A stretch of DNA of 64,000 bases from Azophilus sp965116165 (GTDB lineage Bacteria; Pseudomonadota; Gammaproteobacteria; Pseudomonadales; Azotimanducaceae). The notes beneath the pieces are model-generated. The model ran no database searches. It had not been told where the DNA came from and worked only from the letters and a program-made list of their open reading frames with translations. The stretch spans positions 248,001-312,000 of the forward strand of contig OZ220484.1 of assembly GCA_965116165.1 (NCBI GenBank), written 5' to 3'. The translations under genes and the position numbers were made by a program. Position 1 is the first letter of the stretch. Every line of letters begins with the position of its first letter. This document shows positions 1-8,172 of the stretch, piece by piece.

Positions 1-83
1 GGCCCGTTTTCATTTGAGAGATTGACGCCCCGCACCGTCCGCTGGGATCGCTCGTTGCTGCTCGAACGAGCCTCGCCTATCTT

Positions 84-108
84 GGGGAACCTCTGATTAA
101 TCCTGTAA
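84..108 (-). repeat. Solo end of the ~107-bp CTAG-ended repeat (family 1)
   Basis: About 25 bp match the right terminus of the family 1 element (GGGGAACCTCTGATTAATCC reads as the inverted right end seen at 35121-35140 and 52929-52948). No matching left half follows, so this is an isolated terminus, or a copy whose rest has decayed. It lies downstream of the bamD stop. Positions 1-153 hold no other gene that I can see. Confidence 0.6.
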
Positions 109-153
109 CTACTGGGATCCGTTCCGTCCGCCGCGCCCTTCGGCTCGGGGTGG

Positions 154-1182
154 CTAAACGAATGGCAGCCACCGCAGCCAGCGCCGTTTTTTCTTCTTTT
201 CTTTTTGCTCCTTATCTTCCTCCCTGTCGGCCTGCTCCGCGGCGGGGGCCGGCGGCGGCGTGAATCCTTCCGGGTGTTGCAAAGTGAGCGGCGGTGGGAC
301 TTCGGGGCGGTCGAGTACACCGAAGGTCATCAGGTTCATCCAGGAGCGGTCGCGGTCGCGGATGCGTTCGGCCAATATCAAATCGCCGTTGGCGTCGAAT
401 GACGAGTGATTGGGGTAGTTGATCGCCAACACCCGCAAGGCGTCGTTGGCGGCTTCGTCAAGGCCGAGTTTGTGATTCGCCTCGACGAGGACGATGAGCG
501 CTTCGGCAATGGGCTCGTCGGCGGTCGGGTAGTTTTCCAAGACATAGCGGGCGCGATTTGCCGCCGCCACATAGGCACCGCGCCGAAGGTAGTAGTCGGC
601 AATATGCAGTTCGTGCGCGGCGAGCAGGTTGCGCAGGTAAATCATGCGCTGCCGGGCGTCCGGGGCATATTGGCTGTGCGGAAAGCGTTGCAGTAGCTCG
701 GCGAGGTCCGCGTAGGCCTGCTGGGCCGAAGTCATGTCGCGTTGGGAAGCATCCGAGGAAAACACGCGGTCGACCAGGCTGCGGTTTTTGTTGTAGGCCG
801 CAAGCCCCTTGAGGTAGTAGGCGTAGTCGATATTGTCGTGCTGCGGATGCAGCCGAATGAAACGATCGGCCGCGGCGCGGGCCGTGTCATGATCGGAGGA
901 TTGGTAGCGCGCGTAGACGAGTTCGAGTTGCGCCTGCTCGGCGTAGCGCCCGAACGGAAAGCGTGCTTCAAGCCGCTCTAGAACCTCGATGGCGCGGTCA
1001 TAGTTGCCGGAACGGAGGCTGCGTTGCGCGTTGCCGTAGAGGATTTGTTCGGTGGTATCGAGGTCTTCGTCCTCGTTCTTGTCGCCCCCACCGATAAATG
1101 GAATGTACTGGCAGGCACCGAGGATGCCGATCAGGGTGGCCACCAACAGAAGACGGGGGAGCGGGGCGGTTGCGGTTCTCAT
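154..1182 (-). CDS. bamD: Outer membrane protein assembly factor BamD (lipoprotein)
   Basis: BamD is the essential TPR lipoprotein of the BAM complex, which inserts beta-barrel proteins into the outer membrane. The N-terminus is a type II signal peptide with lipobox LGAC (Cys about residue 24). The body shows TPR-like helices typical of BamD: ILYGNAQRSLRSGNYDRAIEVLERLEARFPFGRYAEQAQLELVYARY, then FIRLHPQHDNIDYAYYLKGLAAYN. At 342 residues it is longer than E. coli BamD (about 245). The extra length is a proline-rich C-terminal tail ending in a very basic KEKKKKRRWLRW stretch. It is transcribed divergently from rluD, the usual gammaproteobacterial arrangement. Confidence 0.95.
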   Translation of the reverse strand: MRTATAPLPRLLLVATLIGILGACQYIPFIGGGDKNEDEDLDTTEQILYGNAQRSLRSGNYDRAIEVLERLEARFPFGRYAEQAQLELVYARYQSSDHDTARAAADRFIRLHPQHDNIDYAYYLKGLAAYNKNRSLVDRVFSSDASQRDMTSAQQAYADLAELLQRFPHSQYAPDARQRMIYLRNLLAAHELHIADYYLRRGAYVAAANRARYVLENYPTADEPIAEALIVLVEANHKLGLDEAANDALRVLAINYPNHSSFDANGDLILAERIRDRDRSWMNLMTFGVLDRPEVPPPLTLQHPEGFTPPPAPAAEQADREEDKEQKEKKKKRRWLRWLPFV

Positions 1183-1246
1183 AATGTTAATCTATCACTA
1201 ACACCCGGCCATGCCAAAGTCGGTGATGCGCCACTCAAACCAGCCA

Positions 1247-1368
1247 CAGCAATTCCCGCTAATGATGTGTGATGATTCGCTTGGGTCCGAATACCGAGCG
1301 AAATGGACCATTCAGGCATTGGTCGGGTACCACTTTTGGGGCATTGCCGTGCTTAGCGGGAATTGCTG
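1247..1368. repeat. 122-bp segment bounded by a perfect 16-bp inverted repeat
   Basis: CAGCAATTCCCGCTAA at 1247-1262 is exactly mirrored by TTAGCGGGAATTGCTG at 1353-1368. The roughly 90 bp between hold no convincing gene. The segment fills the bamD/rluD divergent spacer and stops 12 bp before the rluD ATG. It could be a miniature transposable element or a long-range hairpin in the rluD leader. Confidence 0.6.
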
Positions 1369-1380
1369 AACCAGCCGCAG

Positions 1381-2358
1381 ATGGATTTCGAGAAAACGTT
1401 TGTCGATGTACCCCCCGACTTGGCCGGTCAGCGGACCGACCGGGCCGCCGCCTTGTTGTTCGAAGGGTATTCCCGAGCACGGTTGACCCGCTGGATGCGT
1501 CAAGGCGCACTGACGGTCGATGGTCAACCGTCCGCGCCGGACAGGAAATTACGGGGCGGCGAACGCCTGGCGATTGCGGTCGATGCGGAGCCGACCGCGA
1601 CCGATTCGTCGGCACAGCGGTGGGCAACACCCCAACCCGTTGCATTTGGGATCCTCCACGAGGACAAGCATTGTCTGGTTGTCAACAAGCCCGCGGGTAT
1701 CCCGGTTCATCCCGGAGCCGGGCATGCCGATGGCACCTTGGTCAACGGCCTGCTCCATCACCGCCCCGGCCTGGGCCAACTGCCCCGGGCGGGGATTGTG
1801 CATCGTATCGATATGCACACGTCCGGTCTGCTGGTCGTGGCGGCATCGGCAATGGCGCAGCGGCACCTTGGCGCGGCTATCGCGGCGCACCGAGTTGTTC
1901 GCCGCTACCTTGGCGTTGCGGAAGGCGTCCTGATCGCGGGCCGCACCATCAACAGGCCGATTGGCCGCGACCACCGGCTACGAACGCGCCGGTGGATACG
2001 CGAGGACGGCAAGCAGGCGCTGACCCACCTGGGGGTTCGTGAACGGTTTCGGGCACACACCCTGTTTACCGCCGAATTGGAGACGGGGCGCACCCACCAA
2101 ATTCGCGTGCATATGGCGAGTATCGGCCATCCCTTGGTTGGAGACCGGCTCTATGGGGCGCGGGGACGGCTACCCAGGGCACCCCATCCCGAGGTCATTC
2201 TCGTCGTACGCGGGTTTGCCCGTCAGGCGCTGCATGCCGCGGAACTGGCCTTCGAGCATCCGGCATCCGGCGAGCGCTGTCGCTTCGAGGTACCGCCGCC
2301 CAAGGATCTGGCCGAACTCATTGCCGTGCTGCGCCAAGACCGTGAAAGCCGCGCCTGA
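1381..2358 (+). CDS. rluD: 23S rRNA pseudouridine synthase RluD
   Basis: RluD isomerises uridines in helix 69 of 23S rRNA. An N-terminal S4-like RNA-binding region (LAGQRTDRAAALLFEGYSRARLTRWMRQGALTVDG) is followed by the RluA-family catalytic core. The active-site motif is HRIDMHTSGLLVVA, where the usual form is HRLDKDTSG; the catalytic Asp is kept. The motif RTHQIRVHMASIGHPLVGDRLYG is typical of the family. I chose ATG 1381 (325 aa) over TTG 1363 because MDFEKTFVDVPPDLAGQRTD fits family N-termini. No strong ribosome-binding site is visible. It is followed at 15 bp by pgeF, as in many gammaproteobacteria (rluD-yfiH). Confidence 0.93.
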   Translation: MDFEKTFVDVPPDLAGQRTDRAAALLFEGYSRARLTRWMRQGALTVDGQPSAPDRKLRGGERLAIAVDAEPTATDSSAQRWATPQPVAFGILHEDKHCLVVNKPAGIPVHPGAGHADGTLVNGLLHHRPGLGQLPRAGIVHRIDMHTSGLLVVAASAMAQRHLGAAIAAHRVVRRYLGVAEGVLIAGRTINRPIGRDHRLRTRRWIREDGKQALTHLGVRERFRAHTLFTAELETGRTHQIRVHMASIGHPLVGDRLYGARGRLPRAPHPEVILVVRGFARQALHAAELAFEHPASGERCRFEVPPPKDLAELIAVLRQDRESRA

Positions 2359-2373
2359 GCAGTCCAAACAACA

Positions 2374-3132
2374 ATGGATAGAATTCCCAAACAACGTGTC
2401 GGTTGGATCGAGGCGAATTGGCCCGCACCGCAGCACCTCCGGGCGCTCACGACGGTGCGAACGTTTCTTGGGGAAGGCAGCGCGGCCGGAGACGCCAACA
2501 TACGGGCGTTGACGGGATGGGCATCCTTCGATTCACGGGAGCGGCTGCGCACCGCTACGACCGGCGAGTCGGGACGCTTGCAGTGGCTGCGCCAAGTGCA
2601 CGGCAACCAGTGTATTCACGCCACCACCGCGCGGTGCGCCGAAGTGCCGGAGGCGGATGCCGCCTGGACCGACGAGGTGGGATTGGGACTGGTGGTTCGC
2701 ACGGCGGACTGTGTACCAATTTTGATAACCGACCGCCTCGGCCATTGCATTGGCGTGGCGCATGGTGGGTGGCGCGGCCTGGTGGGTGGCGTGGTTGGAC
2801 GGTTGGTCGCATCAATCAACGGCGGCGCGCCGCTGCTAGCCTGGATTGGCCCCGCCATCGGCCGCGACGCCTACGAGGTGGGTGGCGACTTATTCGACAC
2901 CCTATGCTCCACCTTTGGCCGGGCCTTGACCGAGGCGGTGTGTCGCCCCGGCCCGGAATCCGGCAAATGGCAGCTCGACCTTTTCACATTGACGGTGCGG
3001 CTGCTGCGGGCGGCGGGGGTGAATGAGGTGTACGGAGACCGTCTTTGCACATTTGCCGATCCACGCTTCTATTCCTATCGGCGCAATAGCACATCCGGAC
3101 GCATGGCCACAGTCGTTTGGAAAACCCGGTGA
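2374..3132 (+). CDS. pgeF: Peptidoglycan editing factor PgeF (YfiH, DUF152, multicopper-oxidase-like fold)
   Basis: This is a member of the YfiH/DUF152 family, earlier called polyphenol oxidase or laccase-domain proteins and linked in E. coli to removal of wrongly built muropeptide precursors. Conserved metal-site motifs are visible: QVHGNQ, ADCVPILI, GVAHGGWRGL and IGPAIGRDAYEVG. The C-terminal motif FADPRFYSYRRN is also kept. The length, 252 aa, is normal. The gene directly follows rluD, its common partner. Confidence 0.92.
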   Translation: MDRIPKQRVGWIEANWPAPQHLRALTTVRTFLGEGSAAGDANIRALTGWASFDSRERLRTATTGESGRLQWLRQVHGNQCIHATTARCAEVPEADAAWTDEVGLGLVVRTADCVPILITDRLGHCIGVAHGGWRGLVGGVVGRLVASINGGAPLLAWIGPAIGRDAYEVGGDLFDTLCSTFGRALTEAVCRPGPESGKWQLDLFTLTVRLLRAAGVNEVYGDRLCTFADPRFYSYRRNSTSGRMATVVWKTR

Positions 3133-3339
3133 GCGGCGTTGGCCGCCACTTGGTCGCCCTCGTCGGCGCGCGAAATTACCGTAAACCCGCACGTCACGTT
3201 GACAGCGATGCGCATAACCCCAAGAATAGCCGCCCTTTGCATCTGCCCTGTTTGATCTTGCAGGGTAATTAAGAAGGCTGATTGATTTTTTGGCGGCGTT
3301 TCAGTTCGGCATTTGCACGAACCGAACAGTGCGCGAGCC
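3133..3339 (+). other. Spacer upstream of ilvI with a possible promoter
   Basis: No gene is visible here. TTGACA at 3199-3204 is followed after 17 bp by AAGAAT, a weak sigma-70-like pair. Small hairpins follow (CCCTG...CAGGG near 3247-3266; GTTCGG...CCGAAC near 3304-3326). I see no convincing ilv leader peptide rich in branched-chain codons. The family 2 repeat then occupies 3340-3449. Confidence 0.35.
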
Positions 3340-3449
3340 CTAGCCCGACCTATTCATGAATAAACTACTGCGGCCATCAATAGCAGCGAAATCACCGGGT
3401 GTGCTCCCGCTGCGTACTCAACGTGCCGTCAAGCACGCCCGCGTGCGCT
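3340..3449 (+). repeat. Family 2 CTAG-ended repeat, truncated copy
   Basis: The segment begins CTAGCCCGACCTATTCATGA and matches the left ~110 bp of the full element at 34856-35039, including the ACTACTGCGGCC and GTGCCGTCAAGCAC blocks. The right third is missing. It ends about 25 bp before the ilvI ATG, so it forms most of the ilvI leader. Confidence 0.8.
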
Positions 3450-3473
3450 ATTGGGGATAGCGGGCAAGAGGCC

Positions 3474-5249
3474 ATGGCCACAACCGAGATGCTCTCAGGA
3501 GCGGAAATGCTGGTGCGGGCGCTGCAGGACGAAGGGGTCGAGTATCTCTTCGGTTACCCGGGCGGCGCCGCCCTGCATGTTTACGATGCCATCTTCAAGC
3601 AACAGAAGGTACAGCACATTCTGGTACGGCATGAACAGGCCGCCACCCATATGGCCGACGGCTATGCCCGGGCCACCGGCAAGCCGGGGGTTGTGCTTGT
3701 TACCTCCGGCCCCGGCGCCACCAATGCGGTAACGGGGCTGGCCACAGCGCACATGGACTCCACGCCCATGGTCGTTATCTCCGGGCAGGTGCCCACCACC
3801 CAAATCGGTACCGACGCCTTCCAGGAAACCGACATGATCGGGGTGTCGCGCCCCGTGGTTAAACACAGTTTTTTGGTGCGCGACTGTTCGGAAATTCCCG
3901 AGACCGTAAAAAAGGCCTTCCACATCGCCACCACCGGGCGCCCCGGGCCCGTGGTGATCGACATTCCCAAGGACACCACCGATCCGGACGTCACGGCACC
4001 CTATCACTACCCCAGGTCGGTGGCCCTGCGTTCCTACAAACCCGCCCTGAAAGGCAACGGGCGGCAGATTCGCAAGGCGGCGGAAGCGCTGGTTAATGCC
4101 CGGTGTCCGGTTGTCTATGCCGGCGGTGGTGTCATCCAGGGCGATGCCTGGGATGTGCTCACGCGCATTGTGCGGCGGCTGGACTACCCGACCACCAATA
4201 CGCTCATGGGCCTGGGCGGCGTTCCGGGCGAGGACAATCATTTTGTTGGTATGCTGGGAATGCACGGCACCTACGAAGCCAATATGGCCATGCATCACGC
4301 GGATCTGATACTGGCCGTCGGTGTTCGTTTCGACGACCGGGTGACCAACAACCCCACCCTTTTCTGCCCCGACGCGACCATCATTCACATCGATGTTGAC
4401 CCGGCCTCGATTTCGAAGATCGTTCCCGCGGATATTCCCATCGTTGGCCATGCGCGCCCGGTGCTCGACGATCTTGAGCGAGCTGTGGACACGGCGCTCG
4501 CCAAGAAACCCGAATTGCCGGACCGGCAGGCCTTGGCCGCTTGGTGGCGCCGCATCCACGATTGGCGGGCGGCCCACGGACTCGACCACGACCTGCCCAT
4601 CGAGGGTGATGGCGTCATTCTGCCGCAGCAGGTGGTGCAGAGCCTGTATCGCGTTACCGGTGGCGATGCCTACATCACCAGCGATGTGGGGCAGCACCAG
4701 ATGTTCGCCGCCCAATACTACAAGTTTCCCGAAGGGCGCCGCTGGATCAATTCCGGTGGGCTCGGCACGATGGGCTTCGGCCTGCCCGCCGCCATGGGTG
4801 TGCAATTCGCCTACCCGGAGGCCGCCGTCGCCTGCGTGACGGGGGAGGGCAGCTTCATGATGAACATGCAGGAACTGTCCACCTGCCTGCAATACGGTTT
4901 GCCGATCAAGCTCATTTGCGTCAACAATCAGGCGCTCGGCATGGTGAAGCAGTGGCAGGACATGCAATACGGCGGCCGCTTGTCGCAGAGTACCTATAGT
5001 GACTCCCTGCCGGACTTCAAAACGCTGGTTGAAGCCTTCGGCCATGTGGGTTTCCGTGTCGAAACCCCGGGTGATTTGCACGACGCCATGCGTGAAACCT
5101 TCAGCCCCGCGCTCAAGAACAAGCTGGTTTTCCTGGATGCCTGGGTGGATCCGGACGAACATGTCTATCCGATGGCCATCAAGGGCGGCTCCATGCGCGA
5201 CATGTATCTCGACAAGATCACCACCAGCCAGCAGGGAGACTACATGTGA
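3474..5249 (+). CDS. ilvI: Acetolactate synthase, large catalytic subunit
   Basis: This ThDP-, FAD- and Mg-dependent enzyme makes 2-acetolactate or 2-aceto-2-hydroxybutyrate, the first common step to Val, Leu and Ile. N-terminal motifs are GYPGGAALHVYDAIF and RHEQAATHMADGYARATG (the ThDP-activating Glu). The ThDP-binding motif is GEGSFMMNMQELSTC near residue 455, with the late GMVKQWQ motif after it. I chose ATG 3474 because AAGAGG lies just upstream and MATTEMLSGAEMLVRAL matches family starts, giving 591 aa. The stop overlaps the ilvH start by one base, which predicts translational coupling. Confidence 0.96.
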   Translation: MATTEMLSGAEMLVRALQDEGVEYLFGYPGGAALHVYDAIFKQQKVQHILVRHEQAATHMADGYARATGKPGVVLVTSGPGATNAVTGLATAHMDSTPMVVISGQVPTTQIGTDAFQETDMIGVSRPVVKHSFLVRDCSEIPETVKKAFHIATTGRPGPVVIDIPKDTTDPDVTAPYHYPRSVALRSYKPALKGNGRQIRKAAEALVNARCPVVYAGGGVIQGDAWDVLTRIVRRLDYPTTNTLMGLGGVPGEDNHFVGMLGMHGTYEANMAMHHADLILAVGVRFDDRVTNNPTLFCPDATIIHIDVDPASISKIVPADIPIVGHARPVLDDLERAVDTALAKKPELPDRQALAAWWRRIHDWRAAHGLDHDLPIEGDGVILPQQVVQSLYRVTGGDAYITSDVGQHQMFAAQYYKFPEGRRWINSGGLGTMGFGLPAAMGVQFAYPEAAVACVTGEGSFMMNMQELSTCLQYGLPIKLICVNNQALGMVKQWQDMQYGGRLSQSTYSDSLPDFKTLVEAFGHVGFRVETPGDLHDAMRETFSPALKNKLVFLDAWVDPDEHVYPMAIKGGSMRDMYLDKITTSQQGDYM

Positions 5250-5740
5250 TGCGCCGCATCCTCGCCGTACTGCTGGAAAACGAGGCGGGGGCGCTGTCCC
5301 GCGTGGTCGGGCTCTTTGCCCAGCGCAACTACAACATCGAAACGCTTACCGTGGCGCCAACGGACGACCCCACGCTCTCCCGTGTCACCATCGTCACCGA
5401 GGGGGGTGATAGGAGGATCGAACAAATCACCAAACACCTGCACCGGCTGATCGAGGTGGTGAAGCTCCAGGATCTATCGGAAACCAACCACATCGAGCGT
5501 GAACTCATGTTCGTGAAAGTGCGCGCCGAGGGCTCGGGACGGGCGGAAGTGAAACGCACCAGCGACATATTTCGAGGGCAGATTGTCGATGTGACAGCGG
5601 ATTCCTATACGGTGCAATTGAGCGGTACCAGCGACAAGCTCGATGCCTTTGTGCGGGCACTGGGCGGGGCCATGATATTGGAGGTGGTCCGCTCGGGGGT
5701 GTCGGGAATTAGCCGGGGGGACAAGGTGCTGGGCGTCTAG
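5249..5740 (+). CDS. ilvH: Acetolactate synthase, small regulatory subunit
   Basis: This is the regulatory subunit that binds valine and activates IlvI. An N-terminal ACT domain is clear: RRILAVLLENEAGALSRVVGLFAQRNYNIETLTVAPTDDP. A C-terminal ALS small-subunit domain follows (about residues 85-160). ATG 5249 overlaps the ilvI TGA by one base; GTG 5246 is an alternative. The length of about 163 aa is standard. Its TAG stop lies in a CTAG that also begins the family 3 repeat (5737 onward). Confidence 0.95.
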   Translation: MRRILAVLLENEAGALSRVVGLFAQRNYNIETLTVAPTDDPTLSRVTIVTEGGDRRIEQITKHLHRLIEVVKLQDLSETNHIERELMFVKVRAEGSGRAEVKRTSDIFRGQIVDVTADSYTVQLSGTSDKLDAFVRALGGAMILEVVRSGVSGISRGDKVLGV

Positions 5741-5785
5741 TGTCCCATCCAACCGATAATGCCGTATCAGTGCGCCCGCAAGCAC
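5737..5785 (+). repeat. Family 3 repeat end at the ilvH stop
   Basis: CTAGTGTCCCATCCAACCGATAATGCCG and the next ~15 bp match 39103-39150, where the same sequence begins at the clpX stop (about 36 of 42 bases agree). In both places CTAG includes the upstream gene's TAG stop codon. I cannot see the other end of the element. Confidence 0.6.
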
Positions 5786-5998
5786 CCATCCGCTTTCATG
5801 CGAGGGTATCCCCTCGCGCTCCCGGCCGGGGGCTCCGTTGTCGCCCCCTGTCGTATCGCCGGATACGCCGGCGGGGGCTTAAGCCGCGCATCTGGACGCT
5901 TGCGGGCGCGCAGATGCGAAAATATCAGTCGCAACAAGGCGGATTAATCGATGATAGTCCCACGACGGGCATTGCAAGCAAAGACGCATGATGGAGGA
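5786..5998 (+). other. Structured spacer between ilvH and ilvC
   Basis: No gene is visible here. Several inverted repeats are packed in: GCGAGGG/CCCTCGC near 5800-5817, GGCGTATCC-type arms near 5858-5874, and perfect CGCATCTG (5887-5894) / CAGATGCG (5911-5918). These may be part of the family 3 element or an ilvC leader structure. Confidence 0.4.
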
Positions 5999-6004
5999 AT
6001 GAAC

Positions 6005-7024
6005 ATGCAGGTGTATTACGACAAGGACGCCGACCTGTCGATCATCCAAACAAAGAAGGTGGCGGTCATCGGCTATGGATCCCAGGGCCATGCGCACGCC
6101 AACAACCTGCGCGATTCGGGCGTGGAGCAGGTGGTTGTCGGCCTGCGGACCGGCTCCGGCTCACGCATCAAGGCCGAGAACGCCGGCTTTCCGGTGGCGG
6201 AAGCCACCGCCGCCGCGGCCGATGCGGATTTGGTGATGATCCTCACCCCGGATGAATTGCAGCCGGCTCTTTATCGCGACCATCTCGAACCCAACCTGAA
6301 GGAGGGAGCCGCCCTCGCCTTTGCCCATGGGTTCAACATTCATTTCGAATTGATCGAGCCGCGCGACGATCTTGATGTCCTGATGATCGCACCCAAGGGC
6401 CCCGGCCATACCGTTCGCGCCACCTATGCGGCGGGCAACGGGGTGCCCTGCCTGATCGCCATCGCCCGGGATGCGACCGGCCAGGCCAAGAATCTGGCGC
6501 TCTCCTATGCCTGCGCCATAGGCGCGGGACGGGCCGGCATTATCGAGACGACCTTCCGCGAGGAAACCGAGACGGACCTGTTCGGCGAGCAGGCGGTGTT
6601 GTGCGGTGGCAGCGCGGCGCTGGTGCAGGCGGGTTTTGAAACCCTGGTGGAAGCTGGCTATTCGCCGGAAATGGCGTACTTCGAATGCCTGCACGAGTTG
6701 AAGCTTATCGTTGACCTGTTCTACGAGGGCGGCATCGCCAACATGTGGTATTCGGTGTCCAACACCGCCGAATACGGGGGCTTGAGCCGAGGCTCGCGCA
6801 TCGTCACGGAGGCGACAAAGGCGGAAATGAAGCGTATCCTTGCGGAAATTCAAAGCGGCGCCTTCGCCCGGGAGTTCGTTACCGAAAACCAGGCGGGCGC
6901 GCCCGGCATCAAGGCGCGGCGTCGATTGACCGCAGCCCACCCGATTGAAGCGGTGGGCGGCAGGCTGCGGGACATGATGCCCTGGATTCAGGAAAACCGG
7001 TTGGTGGATCGATCGAAGAACTGA
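6005..7024 (+). CDS. ilvC: Ketol-acid reductoisomerase (NADP+), class I
   Basis: IlvC converts acetolactate to 2,3-dihydroxyisovalerate, the second step of valine and isoleucine synthesis. The Rossmann motif is GYGSQGHAHANNLRDSG, followed by an NADP-type loop (GLRTGSGS). The Mg/catalytic motifs MIAPKGPGHTVR and EETETDLFGEQAVLCGG are present, and a single C-terminal knotted domain marks class I. I chose ATG 6005 because GGAGG sits 7 bases upstream at 5993-5997 and MQVYYDKDADLS is the family start; ATG 5999 is possible. It is 339 aa. It lies with ilvIH, separated by 260 bp of structured DNA. Confidence 0.96.
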   Translation: MQVYYDKDADLSIIQTKKVAVIGYGSQGHAHANNLRDSGVEQVVVGLRTGSGSRIKAENAGFPVAEATAAAADADLVMILTPDELQPALYRDHLEPNLKEGAALAFAHGFNIHFELIEPRDDLDVLMIAPKGPGHTVRATYAAGNGVPCLIAIARDATGQAKNLALSYACAIGAGRAGIIETTFREETETDLFGEQAVLCGGSAALVQAGFETLVEAGYSPEMAYFECLHELKLIVDLFYEGGIANMWYSVSNTAEYGGLSRGSRIVTEATKAEMKRILAEIQSGAFAREFVTENQAGAPGIKARRRLTAAHPIEAVGGRLRDMMPWIQENRLVDRSKN

Positions 7025-7032
7025 GAGCGCGT

Positions 7033-7932
7033 ATGGCGGGGCCAAGGCCGAACAAACCGAAACTCCGCGCGGTGAAGACGGGTTTGCGGCGGCGTGTGGC
7101 CGAGCTTGGCGCGCCGGGCCGGACTGCGCCGGACCACGATTCGGAAACCCCGACAGCCGCATTGTCACAGTCGGAGCACCACGCGAGTGCGGATTCGCCG
7201 CGGGCACCCGCCTCGGCCCGGCGGCGGGGCATCTACCTGTTGCCGAACCTGTTGACAACGGGGGCCCTCTTTGCCGGCTTCTACGCCACGATTGCCGGCA
7301 TCAACGGCCGCTTCGGCGCGGCGGGCCTTGCCATCTTCGCCGCCATCGTCCTTGATACGGCGGATGGGCGGGTGGCGCGTATGACGGGTACCGAAAGCAA
7401 CTTCGGCGCCCAATACGACAGCCTTTCCGACTTGGTGGCCTTCGGTGTTGCACCGGCGTTGGTGGCGTTTCATTGGGGGCTGTCGACACTGGGCCAAATG
7501 GGTCTGGTCGTCGCTTTCACCTACATCGCCTGCACCGCCCTGCGGCTTGCCCGGTTCAATACCAACAGCGCCCTGGCCAGTTTCGCGGGTTTGCCGTCGC
7601 CCGCGGCGGCGGCGGTTATCGCCTGTACGGTCTGGGTGTGGGAAGAGTACGCTGTCGCGGCCCCCAGCCAGTTCGCCTCGTCAATACTTGGCTTGATCAC
7701 CATGGCCATCGCGTTGCTCATGGTTTCGAATTTCACCTACTACTCGCCCAAACAGCTTGGCCTGAAAGGCCGAGTGCCGTTTGTGACTCTGGTGCTGGTG
7801 GTGTTGGCGTTTGCCGTCTTGTTGGCGGATCCACCGAGTATTTTGTTGGCGTTGTCGAGCCTTTACGCTTTGTCGGCCCCGGCGCGGTTTGTCTGGGTAT
7901 GGAGCAGGCGGAGGGGGCGGTCCAACCCGTGA
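7033..7932 (+). CDS. pssA: CDP-diacylglycerol--serine O-phosphatidyltransferase
   Basis: This is a membrane CDP-alcohol phosphotransferase making phosphatidylserine, the precursor of phosphatidylethanolamine. The family signature is complete: DTADGRVARMTGTESNFGAQYDSLSD (about residues 115-140). Several hydrophobic helices follow, and LLPNLLTTGALFAGF precedes the motif. The first ~65 residues are polar, basic and low in complexity, an extension seen in some proteobacterial PssA. It starts 8 bp after ilvC, the frequent ilvC-pssA linkage. This is the type II (integral) enzyme, not the E. coli-type soluble PssA. Confidence 0.92.
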   Translation: MAGPRPNKPKLRAVKTGLRRRVAELGAPGRTAPDHDSETPTAALSQSEHHASADSPRAPASARRRGIYLLPNLLTTGALFAGFYATIAGINGRFGAAGLAIFAAIVLDTADGRVARMTGTESNFGAQYDSLSDLVAFGVAPALVAFHWGLSTLGQMGLVVAFTYIACTALRLARFNTNSALASFAGLPSPAAAAVIACTVWVWEEYAVAAPSQFASSILGLITMAIALLMVSNFTYYSPKQLGLKGRVPFVTLVLVVLAFAVLLADPPSILLALSSLYALSAPARFVWVWSRRRGRSNP

Positions 7933-7944
7933 ATGGCTAAATCG

Positions 7945-7973
7945 GGGATGCCCTTGCGACAACAGGGCATCCC
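7945..7973 (+). terminator. Perfect 10-bp hairpin after pssA
   Basis: GGGATGCCCT and AGGGCATCCC enclose a 9-base loop 13 bp after the pssA stop. No T-run follows, so it could be a weak terminator or a 3'-end stabilising hairpin. The rest of 7974-8022 shows nothing. Confidence 0.4.
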
Positions 7974-8022
7974 GCGCGGCATGCAACGCGCCGGTTGGGA
8001 TAACGCTCGGGTAGGAGCGGAT

Positions 8023-8037
8023 CAGACCTTCCCTAAT
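8023..8037 (-). repeat. Inverted solo end of family 1 facing a full copy
   Basis: CAGACCTTCCCTAAT is the exact reverse complement of ATTAGGGAAGGTCTG at 8046-8060, the left end of the neighbouring full copy. The two form a perfect 15-bp stem with an 8-base loop. Confidence 0.7.
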
Positions 8038-8046
8038 CGGAGGTCA

Positions 8047-8157
8047 TTAGGGAAGGTCTGAACAATTCGATAGAGCAGCATTTAGCTAGCCACTCGTAAG
8101 CTATTGATTTTATTAAACTAGATGTCTCGACTCAACGATTAATCAGAAGTTCCTTAG
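8047..8157 (+). repeat. Family 1 CTAG/TTAG-ended repeat, full copy
   Basis: A ~110-bp element runs from TTAGGGAAGGTCTGAACAAT to the right end TCAGAAGTTCCTTAG. The terminal ~20 bp are imperfect inverted repeats, and the core holds the conserved CGTAAGCTATTGATTTTATT. It ends 15 bp before the msrP ATG, so msrP has no clear ribosome-binding site of its own. Confidence 0.85.
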
Positions 8158-8172
8158 GTTACAGTCGCCGCA

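Noticed and set aside
3190..3470. ilv-type attenuator with a branched-chain leader peptide
   Set aside because: Small hairpins exist, but no short frame rich in Leu, Val or Ile codons followed by a terminator could be identified; much of the region is a family 2 repeat.
3495..5162. Long open frame (555 codons) on the minus strand opposite ilvI
   Set aside because: It lies fully inside the intact ilvI gene and encodes no recognisable motif; GC-rich coding DNA often leaves such antisense frames.
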